The notes: generated from the letters alone by a model not told the origin. 64,000 nt of DNA from Notamacropus eugenii (GCF_028372415.1 NC_092873.1:350013390-350077389); one strand, 5' to 3'; counted from the first letter of the stretch, positions 40,316 through 51,470 are shown. Made by a program: numbers and translations.

Positions 40316-42129
40316 GACGTATAGAGAGGAATGGTGTTTGTCTGTGTATGTTTTGTATTGATGCATTGTATTTGTATCTATACTTCGAGGGATGTTATAT
40401 GTATCCATCCCATAGAAGAGGTGAGGAATGTGTGTATGGATTAAATTCTTATGAATGAGGATTTATCAGACCTTACTAATGGCCAGGAACAATGCTAGAC
40501 TTGGGTGATACGAAGCCAATAAACAGTCCTTATTGTTAAGGAACTCATTTTTTGAGGAAAATGTTTAATTTTCACTGAGATATTTGGTTTTCTGTTGCCA
40601 GTGGTGCTGGATACTAATAGCAATGAATAGTTGAAGGGTTGTTATTACCCACCATGGCCACATGGTGGCAATGCTAGCCCAGGGTTGGTCAAGCCAGGCC
40701 AAGCCCAGGTTGAGTGAAACTTTTCTCTCATTATTCTTATAGTGTTCCAGCATTTGGTCCCCAAAACATGCCTTCAAATTCTAAGCTTATAAATAATGGA
40801 TAAAATGATAACCTGGGATAAAATAATCCAAGATTGTTTTATGGAGTCTAGTCCTTCATTCCCTGGTCCCCTCAATTCTTAGAATTCCCTCTTACCATCC
40901 CTTATTCTATTCAGGCATGCCCTTTTTCCAAAGCATTTCTGCCTTCCTCCTCATTTCTCATCTTATTGCCTACTAACTTTGATGGGTGAAATCTGAAATA
41001 ACTGAGGAAACAAAGGTTCGAGCTTCTAAGCATATTGATTTATTAAGCAATGCATGCTAATTGCGTAACTAATTGGGACCAGGCCTCTTCAGTTTGGCAC
41101 TGGACTCCAAATACAGATTTTTGGGTTTTTTTAATGCATTAAAAGAAATCAGCTAACACTATATAAAACGGGATACAAGATTGGGTAATCTGATTTCTAA
41201 TTGGAGGAAAGATTAGGGGCTTTCTGAGTTGGGAGGGGGATGAGTGAGTTTCCAAAGTTGGGAAGGGGGAGAGAGAACAGATACAATTCCCTGAAATCAG
41301 AAAAAGAAGGCTCCTTTTCCCTCGAAGTGTCCGTATCCAGTCAAAGGAACAAGGAAACAGTAGGTAATTGGCTAGTATGGGGTCAGTTTTCAGAATGTGT
41401 AATTGTGAGAAAACTCCTTACATCAACCTTTGGATTTGGCTGAGTTTCTGGGCATCATTACCCGGGTCCTTAGTGAAGCAACAGGTAGAGGTGGTCCAGT
41501 TTCCCATTCACAAAGGACTAGGTTCAGACAATGCAAAAAAGTTTTCTCACAGTTCCCATAATTGAATAAAGTTTTCTCAAAAGACAGAAATTAGACGAGA
41601 CCCACAATTGAATAGAAAGGGAACTGAGATCCAGAATTGAGTCACAAGATGGAGTTAGCGTGGCTTACTCAATTCCCATGCATCTTCCATTTTCTCCCTT
41701 CTGGGACCAAGATTTGTTCCCCAACCTAACTCCAGAGGTGAAGAATTAGAGGGATTCTGAGAATGGGGACTGAAGGCAAATGAATGAACCCAGAGAACAG
41801 CAGGGGATTAAGGGGAAGGCATAGTTTCCTTCTTCCTAAGGATGAAGAATATAAGTTTAATGGCTCTTGTCTATCTATCTAAGAGGATGTTTTCTTACCC
41901 ATGCATGCACACACACATGCATACACACTCTCTAGTAAATCCAGAGATAAGCCAAGACATGTACAAGACAGACACTGTAGGAATGCATTAAATATTGGTT
42001 GAATTTACAGAGCCCTGTAGCAAAAGAGAGACATGGAAAAATTGTTGGATTGGGGTTCAGAGGACCTGGGTCCTAGTTTCTGGATAAAGGGAGAGACCAT
42101 GAATTAAGTTTAGAAAAAGGAACTTTCCT

Positions 42130-42285
42130 ACATTCAATTCAAATCAATAAATGTTTGGTGCCTAGGATGTACAAAAACTGAGGTAGATGCTGGGAATATA
42201 AAGAAAACGACCCTTGAAATAGTCTTTGCCCTCAAGGAGCCTTCATCCTAGAGGAAGGTGTATTCTGGGTACACAGAAAAGTAAA
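42130..42285. repeat. MAR/MIR3-like SINE
   Basis: It reads 'cattcaattcaaatcaataaatgtttggtgcctaggatgtac...ctgggaatataaagaaaacga...gtctttgccctcaaggagccttcatcctag'. Confidence 0.7.
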
Positions 42286-42494
42286 CCAACGTGATTTGAA
42301 GGAGGGACACTTATGACCGAGGTTGGGGAAAATGAGAAAGGCTGGGCTTTAGAAGGGCTTGTAATAAACTAGGGATTCTAAGGGTAGACTTGCAGAAGAA
42401 AATGGATTCCAAGCATGGGGGACAATCACTAGTGTGGACACTATTCATTTATGTTTGTATATCCACTATTGTTCTGTCTGGAACTTGAAGATTG

Positions 42495-42752
42495 TAAAAG
42501 AGTTGTTGTTCAGTTGTGTCCAACTCTTCATGACCTCATTTGGGATTTTCTTGGCAAAGATACTGGAGTAATGGTTTGCCATTTCCTTCTTCAACTCATT
42601 TTACAGATGAGGAAACTGAGGCAAGCAGCAGTTAAGTGATTTTTCCAGGGTCACACAGCTAGTATCTGAGGCTGGATTTGAACTCTCAAAGATGAGTCTT
42701 CCTAATGCCAGACCTGGCACTCTATCCACTGCACCAGCTAGCTGCCCTATAA
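42495..42752 (-). repeat. SINE1/WSINE-type marsupial SINE (near full length)
   Basis: Antisense: 'gttgttgttcagttgtgtccaactcttcatgacctcatttgggattttcttggcaaagatactggag...' through '...gccagacctggcactctatccactgcaccagctagctgccc'. It is well preserved, so relatively young. Confidence 0.9.
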
Positions 42753-42819
42753 AAGAATAAAGTAGCACTGAGGAAGGAAGGATAGAGACCAATAACAAGT
42801 CAAGAAATACTTTTCTATG

Positions 42820-43195
42820 GAGCCTTGTGATGGAGTTGAAAGAGCTCTGGAGACTGAAGAGACCTGAGTTCAAATCCTAGGTCTTCCATATACTAGCTGT
42901 GTGATATTGGTCGTCACATAATCTCCATGAGTATAGTTGTCCTAGATTGTTAAATGGGAATAATCATTCCTTTTCCTCTTATTGTCATGTGTCTAAATTG
43001 TGCTTTACCGTTTCCAAAGTACTTTCACATCTATTATGTTAGCTAGCTTTGCAAGAGCTTGAGACAGGCAGGGTGTTAATGTTCCTATTTTATAGATGGG
43101 GGAATTGAGGCTGAGAGTAGAGAAGGGACTTTCTCACCAATACTAGACTCAAACCTAGCATATTCCTTCTTGTGCAGTTCAACTCTTTATTACAT
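42820..43195. repeat. Sense SINE followed by antisense MIR
   Basis: 42820-42965 reads as a sense SINE ('ggagttgaaagagctctggagactgaagagacctgagttcaaatcctagg...gctgtgtgatattgg'). 42995-43195 reads as antisense MIR ('tttccaaagtactttcacatc...ttttatagatgggggaattgaggctgag...'). Confidence 0.6.
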
Positions 43196-43214
43196 AGTAT
43201 TTCCCAAATTTTAT

Positions 43215-43455
43215 TTGATGCATTATTGTGAGTAGAGATTCTATGAGAGCATTTCCAGACAAAATATTAAACATCAAGTTACACAAAAGGATGCCAGTGG
43301 ATCTTATGATCCTATCAAAAATATATGCTTACTCTCTCAGGATAGGAGGAATGGAGGGAGAGAATTTGAAACTCAGAATTAAAAAAAAGAATGTTAAAAT
43401 TGCTTTTACCTGCAATTGGGAAAAAAATAAATATCAAGAAAAAAATGAAGGAACT
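43215..43455 (+). repeat. L1 3' tip, sense
   Basis: The end 'ggagagaatttgaaactcagaatt...aaaagaatgttaaaattgcttttacctgcaattgggaaaaaaataaa' is the sense version of the T-rich antisense tips at 21555 and 33905. This fixes those fragments as L1/HAL1 3' ends. Confidence 0.6.
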
Positions 43456-43544
43456 GGCAAGGAAATAAATTCTTTGGCTTGATTTGTAGGATAATTCTAG
43501 CAGACTTTTAAAGAAGAGTTAGTATTCATATGTCACAAATTATT

Positions 43545-43870
43545 CTCAAAAATTGAGAAAGAAATCTACCAGGACCTTTTGATGAGACAAATAAAGCAGT
43601 ATTGAAGATCTATGTGAACTGATGCATGCTGAAGTAAGCAGAGATAAGAAAACATTCACGATAACCACAACAATGTAGATGGAAAGATCAGTAACACCAA
43701 AAAAATAGAGCAAATGTAACAAAATTATTAATATCAAAGCAGGACATGAATGAAAAGATAAGAGACTTCTTTAACCTATCCTTTCATGGAGGTGAAAAGT
43801 TACACATTACACGTTCTTGGAATTTTTCAATGAATTGATCATTTGTGCTGATTTTTTTTCCTCTCTAAAA
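43545..43870 (+). repeat. L1 3' region, sense
   Basis: 'gatctatgtgaactgatgcatgctgaagtaagcagagataagaaaacattcacgataaccacaac' is the sense of the 'ctggttctgctcacttcact' region found antisense at 34300-34370. Confidence 0.6.
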
Positions 43871-43879
43871 AATGCTACT

Positions 43880-45395
43880 TGTCATATGTGTGAGGTATAG
43901 TTGAATTTTCTTTCCACAGAAATTATAATTCATATGGGTGGCTAATGTCAGAGACAAAACTGCTTGTAAGGGGGCAGTGAAAATTAGCATATCTACTCCC
44001 TTTCTTTTTTCTGAGAAGGCCATTTTCCTGTATATCAAAAGAACTGCCAGGCCAGTTCTCATTCATAAAGGATGAGGATGAGGTCCATTAACCCAAATGG
44101 AGTCTTAGATAATGGGATTTTTATCACTGATATCCTGTTTGAATCTTCAGACTCACACTGTTATCAATTCTCTTAGCGATTAAGGAAAAACTTTTCTCTT
44201 GCTATCCAATGCAGACAAATGAGGAGGAGACCAGAAGCATTTTTGGCTTTTCCTTTATTTATGTATAAAGAAAAATGAAGATGAGAAGGGAGGGGGGGAA
44301 TTGAAATGTGAAATCAAGGGGTGGGGTTTAGTGAACTCTGGAATTCTGGCCAATAGGATTCAAGGTGGGAAATTTGAATCTTCTTGAATTATAAAAGGGC
44401 TTTTGTTGCTGTCTTAAGGTGTGTTTGCGCCTGGCTCTTCTTCACAAGGGCTTAAAAGGCCAAGTCACCCATCTAAATTCACTCATGTCCAGGTGGAATT
44501 CTTGGTAAGACTGTTATTTCTCACATATGGGATATCTCTCCGGGAGTAAAAGAGGGAAGGTTAAATGAGACACTATGGTGAATAAGAAATAGAAAATATC
44601 AATAAAAACTTTAAAAAGAAACAAATACTTAATGTGTGGCAGTTTTTCAGTATAAAAAATAGGGCAAATTTCCTTTATGTTACTGCAAAATTTTCTCAAT
44701 GGACCATTAACTCTAGGAACATTATCCACTCCCATATTATCTCCCCTCCCTGGGCCCAGCATTTAGAGGTTTCATCAATAGATTTCATGCTCCAGTGTGT
44801 CCTGTGGCCAGGTTAAATTAAGCACCATACACCCCACCAGAAGCAAATTCATATCAGAAGTGGGGTAGGGTGTGGCAGAGTAGGGTGAGTGATACAGGGA
44901 GGACCCAGAAGGGAAGAAGCCACAATATCTTTCCAGAAAGAGGACCTGAGAGTTCTACCTTCTTCATCAACCTCTTTCCTTATTCTTCTTCCTCCTTGTG
45001 GACCCATGCTGGGATATGTAAGTGGGGAAATGCCAGGAGGGTGTGGCTTCAACAGAAGGAAACCAGATCAGTGGGAGTTCCACAGACTATGGCTGCTCCT
45101 AATGAAGTTTTCTGTCCCAAGGGCCAGGAGTCATTTATTACAGCACCAACGATGAGTAATTAAGCCAGGGAGCTGGGAAGAAGGGACTTGATGATTGTCT
45201 CATTCCTTGGTGAAATTGGTTCCAACACAGCCTGAACTTAACTAGGAGGTGTCCATGATCATGGACACATGGGTATATATAGATAGAGAGACTCAGGAAG
45301 ACATAGGAAGATGTCACAGACATCTGGAGGGGAATGCAGAAATACTGGCTAGGAACCCAAAGGACCCTTAAGGCATTGGCTTGTTCAACCCTCTT
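43880..45395. other. Unclassified, largely repeat-poor
   Basis: I see no gene. At 44365-44400 there is a CCAAT box ('gccaatagg') followed 35 bp later by 'attataaaagg', promoter-like spacing that could equally be a decayed LTR. The rest gives no recognisable family. Confidence 0.35.
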
Positions 45396-45658
45396 ATTTT
45401 TGTTGTTGTAGAGTCATTTCAGTTGTGTCTGAATCTTTGGGATTCCATCTGGGATTTTCTTGGCAAAGATACTGGAGTGGTTTGCCATTTCCTTCTCCAA
45501 CTCATTTTACAGATAAGGAAACGGAGGCAGGGAGGGTTAAGTAACTTGCCCAGAGTAACATATCTAGTAAGTGTCTAAGGCTGGATTTGTACTCTGGAAG
45601 ATGAGTCTTCCTGACTACAAGCCCAGTGCTCCATCTACTGCATCATCTAGCTATCCTA
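45396..45658 (-). repeat. SINE1/WSINE-type marsupial SINE (near full length)
   Basis: Antisense: 'gttgttgtagagtcatttcagttgtgtctgaatctttgggattccatctgggattttcttggcaaagatactggagtgg' through 'gtgctccatctactgcatcatctagct'. It abuts an antisense MIR on the right. Confidence 0.88.
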
Positions 45659-45659
45659 A

Positions 45660-45825
45660 TATAATGCAGGTTCTATTATTATATCCATTTTACAGTTGAG
45701 GAAACTGAGGCTCAGATAGTTCAAATGACTTGCTCAGGCTCACACAGCTAATAAATATGTGAACTCTGGTCTTCCTAACTCCAGGTCTGGAGCTCTATCC
45801 ATTGTACCACCTACCTGCTTGGTCA
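45660..45825 (-). repeat. MIR/THER-type SINE
   Basis: It reads 'atatccattttacagttgaggaaactgaggctcagatag...cttgctcaggctcacacagctaataaatatgtgaa...ggagctctatccattgtaccacc'. Confidence 0.75.
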
Positions 45826-45949
45826 CATGTCCCATATTTTGATTTGAAAATATGACTGTGTATATAATGATGTTCATTTCTCTCTTCTGAGGAAAGCATT
45901 AAGCATGGGTGGCAATAGCAGAACCATGACTAAGGGACAAATAAGCAGC

Positions 45950-46278
45950 CTGACTGAAGGGCTTAGCACCCTAAAGGAGAGATGGGAGGTCTTGTTTGCC
46001 AGGTGAGTCAAATCTCCAATGCTGTCACCTTCACTATCCTTTCCATTCATACCTGGATGAAGATAGCCCATACAGCATACTGAGTCCAAGAGCCCTTGGA
46101 ATGGAAGTGTTACCTAGACAATGTGCCTTGCTTCTGGAAGCGACCAATCATCCCTATCAACTACTTCCCATATGCCTGCTGCCTATGGAGGATGCAAGCT
46201 AGCCTGGCTGAAGCACCCTAAGGGAGAGATGGAAAGCCACATGTACTAGAGGATTCAAACCACTACCATCTTGACTAT
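45950..46278 (+). repeat. Imperfect direct duplication (about 250 bp unit)
   Basis: 45953 'agcctgactgaaggg...caccctaaaggagagatggg' is repeated at 46201 'agcctggctgaag...caccctaagggagagatgg'. The second unit seems to resume after the LTR at 46821 ('cttggacctagatggagatagcc' matching 46056 'atacctggatgaagatagccc'). Confidence 0.5.
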
Positions 46279-46820
46279 TGACTCTGGAAACACAGAGGCT
46301 CTGGAAACCCCCTTTAACTCTCCTTGAATCTTCCTTCTAAATCTGGTGTTAGATACCTGAGGCATCATCTTCCCATCCCAGTCAACTGGCCTTTCATTGT
46401 CTGCACCTGGCCCCACCCTAGATTTCCCATCCTTGATCCAATCTAGACCTCCTTCTCCCTTGGCCACATGGTCCAGGTCCCTGACTGGCCCTTCTCTGTT
46501 ACCTCACAGTCTCACCCCAGCCTATTGGCCATTCCCATCAATATCCTCCCTAGACCCCTCCTCCAGTCACCCCAGACTACTTGGCTAACCCTAGATCCTT
46601 CCCATGGTCTTTCTGTATATAAGGTCCATCTTGTTTCCATGAAAGTGCTCAGATTCCTAAAGAGTCTAGCCAATGCAGAGATTCCTTAAGAGTCTGGTCA
46701 ATAGGGTGGCTTTTTAATAAACCTCATTTTTCTTTGGCTGAAAGAAGGTTTGGGTCTAATTCATTTGGGCAGGACCCGCATGTTGCTATTTCAGGATCCC
46801 AGCACCCCTAAACCTCAACA
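46279..46820 (+). mobile_element. Probable solo LTR fossil (endogenous retrovirus)
   Basis: It begins TG and ends CA, with 'tatataagg' (about 46617) and AATAAA (about 46717) in LTR-like order and spacing. It interrupts the second unit of the flanking duplication, which supports insertion. No internal region is seen. The family is not identified, boundaries may be off by some bases, and it looks old. Confidence 0.5.
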
Positions 46821-47159
46821 CCACCACTTCCCCTTGGACCTAGATGGAGATAGCCTAGAATCCTGAGCCCAAGAGCTTTGCAAGTGGTAACTCTTCCTCT
46901 CCCTCCCACCATTTCTTTCTAGCCCAGTCCCCAAAGTGATTATCCAAGGAAGCAATCCCTTTGGAGATTGAAGCCTGGCAACTGTTTCTTTGGTGCTATA
47001 AACACAGCTACTGAAGATTGAGAAAACAAAGTTGTTGCCAATGTCAAATACTTTAGCACCAGAAACTGCTGAGAGAATGATTATTTCTCCTTGTGTTCAT
47101 AACTAATTGACCCAGGACCAAGATTTTCTCCCTTTTCTACTTCCTCATCCAGAAATCAA

Positions 47160-47253
47160 CCAGTATAGGAAATCTTAGGCAAAGACTTACCCAGGAATCA
47201 GACCTGAGTTCAAACTCTGTCTCAGATATTTATTTACTATCTGTGTGGCCCTG
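47160..47253 (+). repeat. SINE fragment cut by LTR
   Basis: 'aatcagacctgagttcaaactctgtctcagatatttatttactatctgtgtggccctg' is a sense SINE that stops abruptly where the LTR-like sequence begins, in the middle of its core. Confidence 0.65.
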
Positions 47254-47665
47254 TGTGGCAGTAAATCAGACAGTAAAAGAAATTCTAAGTTTAGGTGAAT
47301 GGGGGGAATTCCTGGTCATGGTATTTACTCTAACAGGTCTGGGGTAGAAGTAGATTTCCTCTTTGATATGTATATTGATAAGTCTCTTTGACTGAGCCTT
47401 GTATCCTCAAGACCCTCATTGTAATATAGTTTATCTCTCACTGTATTATTCATTCTCTCATTGGTAACCAATCAGAGTTGATTGCCATCCTCAGGAATAC
47501 CCACTCTTCCAAGGGCATATAAACTGTGAACCCACCACCATGAGGGGTCTTTGGCATTTAAGAATGCCATTGACCTCTTTTTATTAATAAAAACACCAGC
47601 CTGATCAATAACATGATTAATTACCCAGAAACTCTCTCTCTTAAACTTTTAAAATGTCGCATTGC
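47254..47665 (+). mobile_element. Probable LTR fossil (endogenous retrovirus)
   Basis: It has LTR order: a CCAAT-like box ('ggtaaccaatcag'), then 'gcatataaac' and, after a GU-rich stretch, 'ttaataaaaac'. It starts TGTGG within a SINE core, and the 3' boundary is uncertain. Family unknown; appears old, without a recognisable internal region. Confidence 0.45.
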
Positions 47666-47789
47666 TATGATTTTATCAGTTGAAATGACTTGATAGACGA
47701 GGTAGCACCATCTGATTTGGTGCCACACCCTAAGAACCAGGGGACCTTTCCATCTGAATTACAGCCCGAAACTAATATGTTTGGTGTTC

Positions 47790-47926
47790 CTTATTAGAGA
47801 ATAAGGTCCTTGAAAGCAGAGACTATCTGTATTTTTCTATTTGTATCCCCAGGGCTTAGCACAATGCTTGACACATAGTGCTTGATAAATGCTTATTCAT
47901 TCATTCATTCATTCATGACTGACATG
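47790..47926 (+). repeat. L2/MIR3-type tail and (ATTC)n
   Basis: 'ataaggtccttgaaagcagagactatctgtatttt...gtatccccagggcttagcacaatgcttgacacatagtgcttgataaatgc' is the tail, followed by about six ATTC units. Confidence 0.7.
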
Positions 47927-48179
47927 GTGGGTCATACTCCTCCCTGCAAGAGCACAGTTTCTCCTCAAGGTGTCTGCCCTTCTCATCCTTTATCTTGAGG
48001 TTCTTTGAAGGCCTATAACTCCACATGATTTCAGCAAGAGACCACCAATACAAAAGTAATCACAGTGACTGAGACATCCCAATGGACAAATACCTTGAAA
48101 CAGGGGACCATCTGTAGTCATCCTGATCTATATCTGACCACTATACCCAGAGGGTTCCAGAGGAGAAAGTAAAGCTGGT

Positions 48180-48305
48180 GTCTTTGTATAGCACTGCCTC
48201 ACTTAAATCTAATTCACTTGCAAGTTATGGCACCATCTTCCTGATGTCATCAGGAGGTCCTGAGGCCCTCTTTGAGAATCAAGAACAAACAACCATAACA
48301 ACCCT
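48180..48305 (-). repeat. Marsupial SINE (same family as 39052-39240)
   Basis: Antisense: 'cacttaaatctaattcacttgcaagttatggcaccatcttcctgatgtcatcaggaggtcctgaggccctctttgagaa'. Confidence 0.6.
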
Positions 48306-48393
48306 ATGTAGACTAGGGTCAGAGGCTACTTCTGTTTTCTCACCAGGGGAAAATAGTCTTGGTTACAGCTCTGGTTAGTAATAACAGTAATTA

Positions 48394-48892
48394 TGTTGAG
48401 AATTGTTGAGGTCAAAGTTGGGAGAGAGGGTTCAGAAGGAAAAGAATTCACTTAGACCTCTCTGTAGCCATTGGGAGCTTTATTTTACATGAAAAAGCAA
48501 CACAGCTGTCCTAGCAAGAATGCTAAGTGATGCTCTGATATTTGGGAAGTTAATGCTTATATAGTGGTCTCCGAGTGATGATTTAGTTTTAGAGGTTAAA
48601 AATCAGGAACAGGATGAGGAAGATGGATGACAGGATAGCAGACACAAGATAATGGAGACAGGGGAAATTTTATGACTCAGGATGGGGGGAGACAAGGCCA
48701 GGATAAGGGGGAAGTTTTATGGTTTAAGGATTTATGGACAGGGCAGAAGGACACAAGGTAAAGATTAAAGGACCAGGGGAACACAGCATCAGGGAAACAA
48801 AAGCAATTCTTTTGGTACAGGTTCAAGATAAGGGGGAAAGGACTTTTGGGAGCTTTCAAGTTACAGAATAAAAGAGGGGTTTCACGAAGTCA
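48394..48892 (-). mobile_element. Probable solo LTR fossil, minus strand
   Basis: On the minus strand it reads as a typical LTR: a C-rich U3 with repeated 'aaacttcccccttatc'-like phrases, 'ctatataagc' (about 48555), AATAAA (about 48480), ending CAACA at 48394. No internal region accompanies it. Family not identified; age moderate to old. Confidence 0.6.
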
Positions 48893-48937
48893 ACCTTTAG
48901 TATTATTTTTAATTCTTAGGGCACTGTTTGCATCCTC

Positions 48938-49200
48938 ATCAGTAATACCTAGTATTTACATAGTCCTTTAAGGTTGGAAAAGTGCTTTACAAATATCACT
49001 TCATTTTACCCTCACAACAACCTTGGGAGATAGGTGCTATCTTTATTTTCATTTTACAGATGAGGAAACTGAGACAGATAATGGTTAAGTGACTTGCCCA
49101 GGGTCACACAGCTAGTAAATATCTGAGATAGAATTTGAATTCAGGTCTTCCTGACTTCTAGTTCAGTACTCTATCCACTGTATCACCCAGCTACCTCAGT
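48938..49200 (-). repeat. MIR/WSINE-type SINE
   Basis: Antisense: 'gtcctttaaggttggaaaagtgctttacaaatatcac...cattttacagatgaggaaactgag...gtgacttgcccagggtcacacagctagtaaatatctgag...tactctatccactgtatcacccagctacc'. Confidence 0.85.
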
Positions 49201-49261
49201 ATTGGTTTACAACTAAGGATATGTCTGTCTTAAGTCTTGCCTAATGTCTGTCCCTGTTTAA

Positions 49262-49528
49262 TAATAATAATTCTGATAACTAACATTTATATAGCACTTA
49301 CTATGTGCCAGGCACTATACTAAGCTCTTTACAATTATGATCTTATTTGATTCTCACAGCAACCCTGGGAGATGGGTGCTATCATTATTCCCATTTTACA
49401 GACGGAAAACAGGGGCAAAACAAAAGTTAAGTGACTTGTCCAGAGGCATACATCTAGCTGGTATGTGAAGCCAAATTTGAATTCAAGTCTTCCTGATTTC
49501 CAGGTCCAATACTCTATCCACTGTAGCT
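49262..49528 (-). repeat. MIR/WSINE-type SINE
   Basis: A second copy in the same orientation: 'aacatttatatagcacttactatgtgccaggcactatactaagctctttac' to 'ccaatactctatccactgtagc'. Confidence 0.85.
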
Positions 49529-49689
49529 GTCTTGGTAACTGGTGTTATAATTAGACACCTCTGTCTTAAATTTTTCATAATGCCTGTCCCTGTTCTGTGA
49601 AGTCAGTTCCATATCAGGGAGCTGGAGAAGGGGATGATGAATTGGTGGGGTTGGCAGGGGTGGGGTACAGTCTTGAGAATCCTAGAGAA

Positions 49690-49800
49690 CACAGATTGCC
49701 AGAACTGGAAAAGAACTCAGAGACCAGCTAATTCAAATATCTCATGTTCCAATTTTCATTAAGAAACTGAGGCACTGAGAATTTGACTGAAATAAAGAAG
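49690..49800 (-). repeat. MIR/THER-type SINE fragment
   Basis: 'cagattgccagaactggaaaagaactcagagaccagctaattcaaatatctcatg...aagaaactgaggcactgag' follows the antisense THER template, diverged. Confidence 0.5.
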
Positions 49801-49859
49801 GTGGTGGTGGTACTGGTCCCACAATGGAGACTCTAGGGCACTCTCAGGTCCTCTGGCCC

Positions 49860-49995
49860 TCCCACCCTGGCTAACTACTCTGTTATCTTTGATGGAGTGG
49901 ATAAGATAAGGATTTTCCGGACTAAGGGGTTAATGAGTCCATTGAGAACCATCTATAAAACCATTCCAGGTGTGGGGAGCGGCGAGACGGAAGGT
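49860..49995 (+). promoter_or_regulatory. Candidate TATA promoter with nearby splice donor
   Basis: TATAAAA lies at 49954-49960 and a donor AAG|GTAAGC at 49991-49999. Upstream are two GATA-type cores (ggataagataagg, 49899-49911), a TCF-like CTTTGATG near 49887 and an HNF1 half-site GGTTAATGA at 49928-49936. The segment is free of repeats. Position and strand would suit the PYY side of the locus. The space from TATA-directed start to donor is very short (about 10-15 nt), which weakens the idea. Confidence 0.3.
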
Positions 49996-50313
49996 AAGCG
50001 GGTGTTTGAGGGAGATAAGGCCAGAATGGGTACGTCTCTGGCTCAGCTCTGTACACAGATGCCACTTACCTTGGCAAACATACTTGTCTTACCTCAAGAA
50101 GCTCAGGGGCCCCAGATTTCCTCCTCCCTCCCTCCACCCCCCCATCCTGGCCAGAGATGGGTATCCTTGATTCATGGGTTCTCAATAGTGGTAAATAACT
50201 TGAAAGAGGTGCAAGAGGTCAGTGTGGACTCTCTGGAACATGGGGGTAGGGGCTTTGAGTTTAGAGATTTATAATCACTTTGGGGTCTATAGTCTGGACT
50301 TGGGCCAGGCTCT

Positions 50314-50314
<1 letters not shown>

Positions 50315-50364
<50 letters not shown>

Positions 50365-50372
50365 TGTGTGTA
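50315..50372 (+). repeat. (TG)n microsatellite
   Basis: About 28 TG units with one A interruption near 50358. Confidence 0.95.
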
Positions 50373-50640
50373 AGAGAGAGAGATGGGTGGGAGGGTGGGA
50401 GACAAAGAAACAGAGAGACACACACAGAGACAGAGATGGTGGGGGAAGAACAAAACAGAGACAGAGATGAAAGAGACACACAGAAAGAGACAGACAGACA
50501 GAGGAGGGGGGAGACAGAGACAGAGAAACAGAGCGACATACACAGAGACAGAGATGATGAGGGAAGAGAAAGACAGAGACAGAGAGAGACAAAGACAGAA
50601 AGAGACACAGAGAGAGACACACACACACACACACACAGAC
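50373..50640 (+). repeat. (AGAC/GA)-rich purine array ending in (AC)n
   Basis: A degenerate 'agagacagagaca' array runs from the TG repeat to a short (AC)n at 50616-50638. Open frames on both strands here are low-complexity artefacts. Confidence 0.9.
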
Positions 50641-51039
50641 TGTGAATGGGTTTAGGTGATTATATGTACGTGGAAGAGTATGAGTGTTCTTGTGCCCATG
50701 CGTTAGTGTGGGTTTACTTAGTCATATAAAACTACTGAGGAAATGGCATGGATGAAAGATTGCATGTGCCCAAAGCCTGGATACTCCAATTATTGTTTGG
50801 ATTACTGGGATCTGATCTTCTGTCCTCCTAGGGCACATCCAGCAGGGAATCTCTTGGATCCAAGTGGCATCAATTTCTCTCTCTGTAATGCCCACCAGAG
50901 ACTGCCCGCAAGCTCCAGGGGGATGGGATCTTTGAGTAGGCTTCTGGAGATGGGGATGCCTGTCTTTTGCCCCAGGGGAGAGACATATGTAGAAAGCTCA
51001 GGAGAGAAGGGATGGGGGCCATAGTCTCTCCCCCAAAGA

Positions 51040-51470
51040 CTGAGTACCTAGGTGCTAAAGCCTCAGAGTTGCTGATAATCAGCAGCCCCCTGAGAATATA
51101 CTGTGACCTTTCTTCTCCCACACCCATCTTTTCCCCCATTGCCTTGCCAGGGAGCAGGTGAGGATAATGAGGTTGAAGGGAAAAGTTAGGGAGGGGTCAG
51201 GTGTTATGATTTACAGCCTGGCAAACCTGGAGGCCCCTGCGCTCCCTTCCCAGATGTCCCTGTCACGTTCATTGTGGGCAGCCGGCCGTGATGCAGATGG
51301 GAGGCAATGGTTTTCTTGTTCCCCCCTTCCCTTCCCCTCCCCACCCCCTTCCCTGCTCTCCATTTGCTGATGGATGGCTCTGATCTGATATAGTCAGGAC
51401 TAATGACTTTTCCGTGGGACTCGGAACTAATGGAGATGTGAAACAGGAAAAAAATAAATGACATGAAGTG
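51040..51470 (+). promoter_or_regulatory. Repeat-poor block, candidate enhancer
   Basis: It sits between two purine-rich tracts and shows no transposon wording. Motifs include 'ttatgatttac' (CDX-like, about 51207), 'cacgttcattgtggg' (SOX-like ATTGTGG, about 51264), a 'gcagatgg' E-box (about 51293), and homeodomain cores 'ctaatgac' and 'ctaatggag' (about 51401 and 51426). I found no coding exon in it. A role in PYY/PPY control is only a positional guess. Confidence 0.3.

Noticed and set aside
49897-50274. 125-residue + frame near the candidate promoter, tested as PYY/PPY
   Set aside because: No signal peptide, no YPxKP start and no RQRYGKR end. It does not resemble the NPY family.
50172-50655. 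Several open frames of 90-154 residues on both strands
   Set aside because: All are translations of the (TG)n and AGAC repeats.
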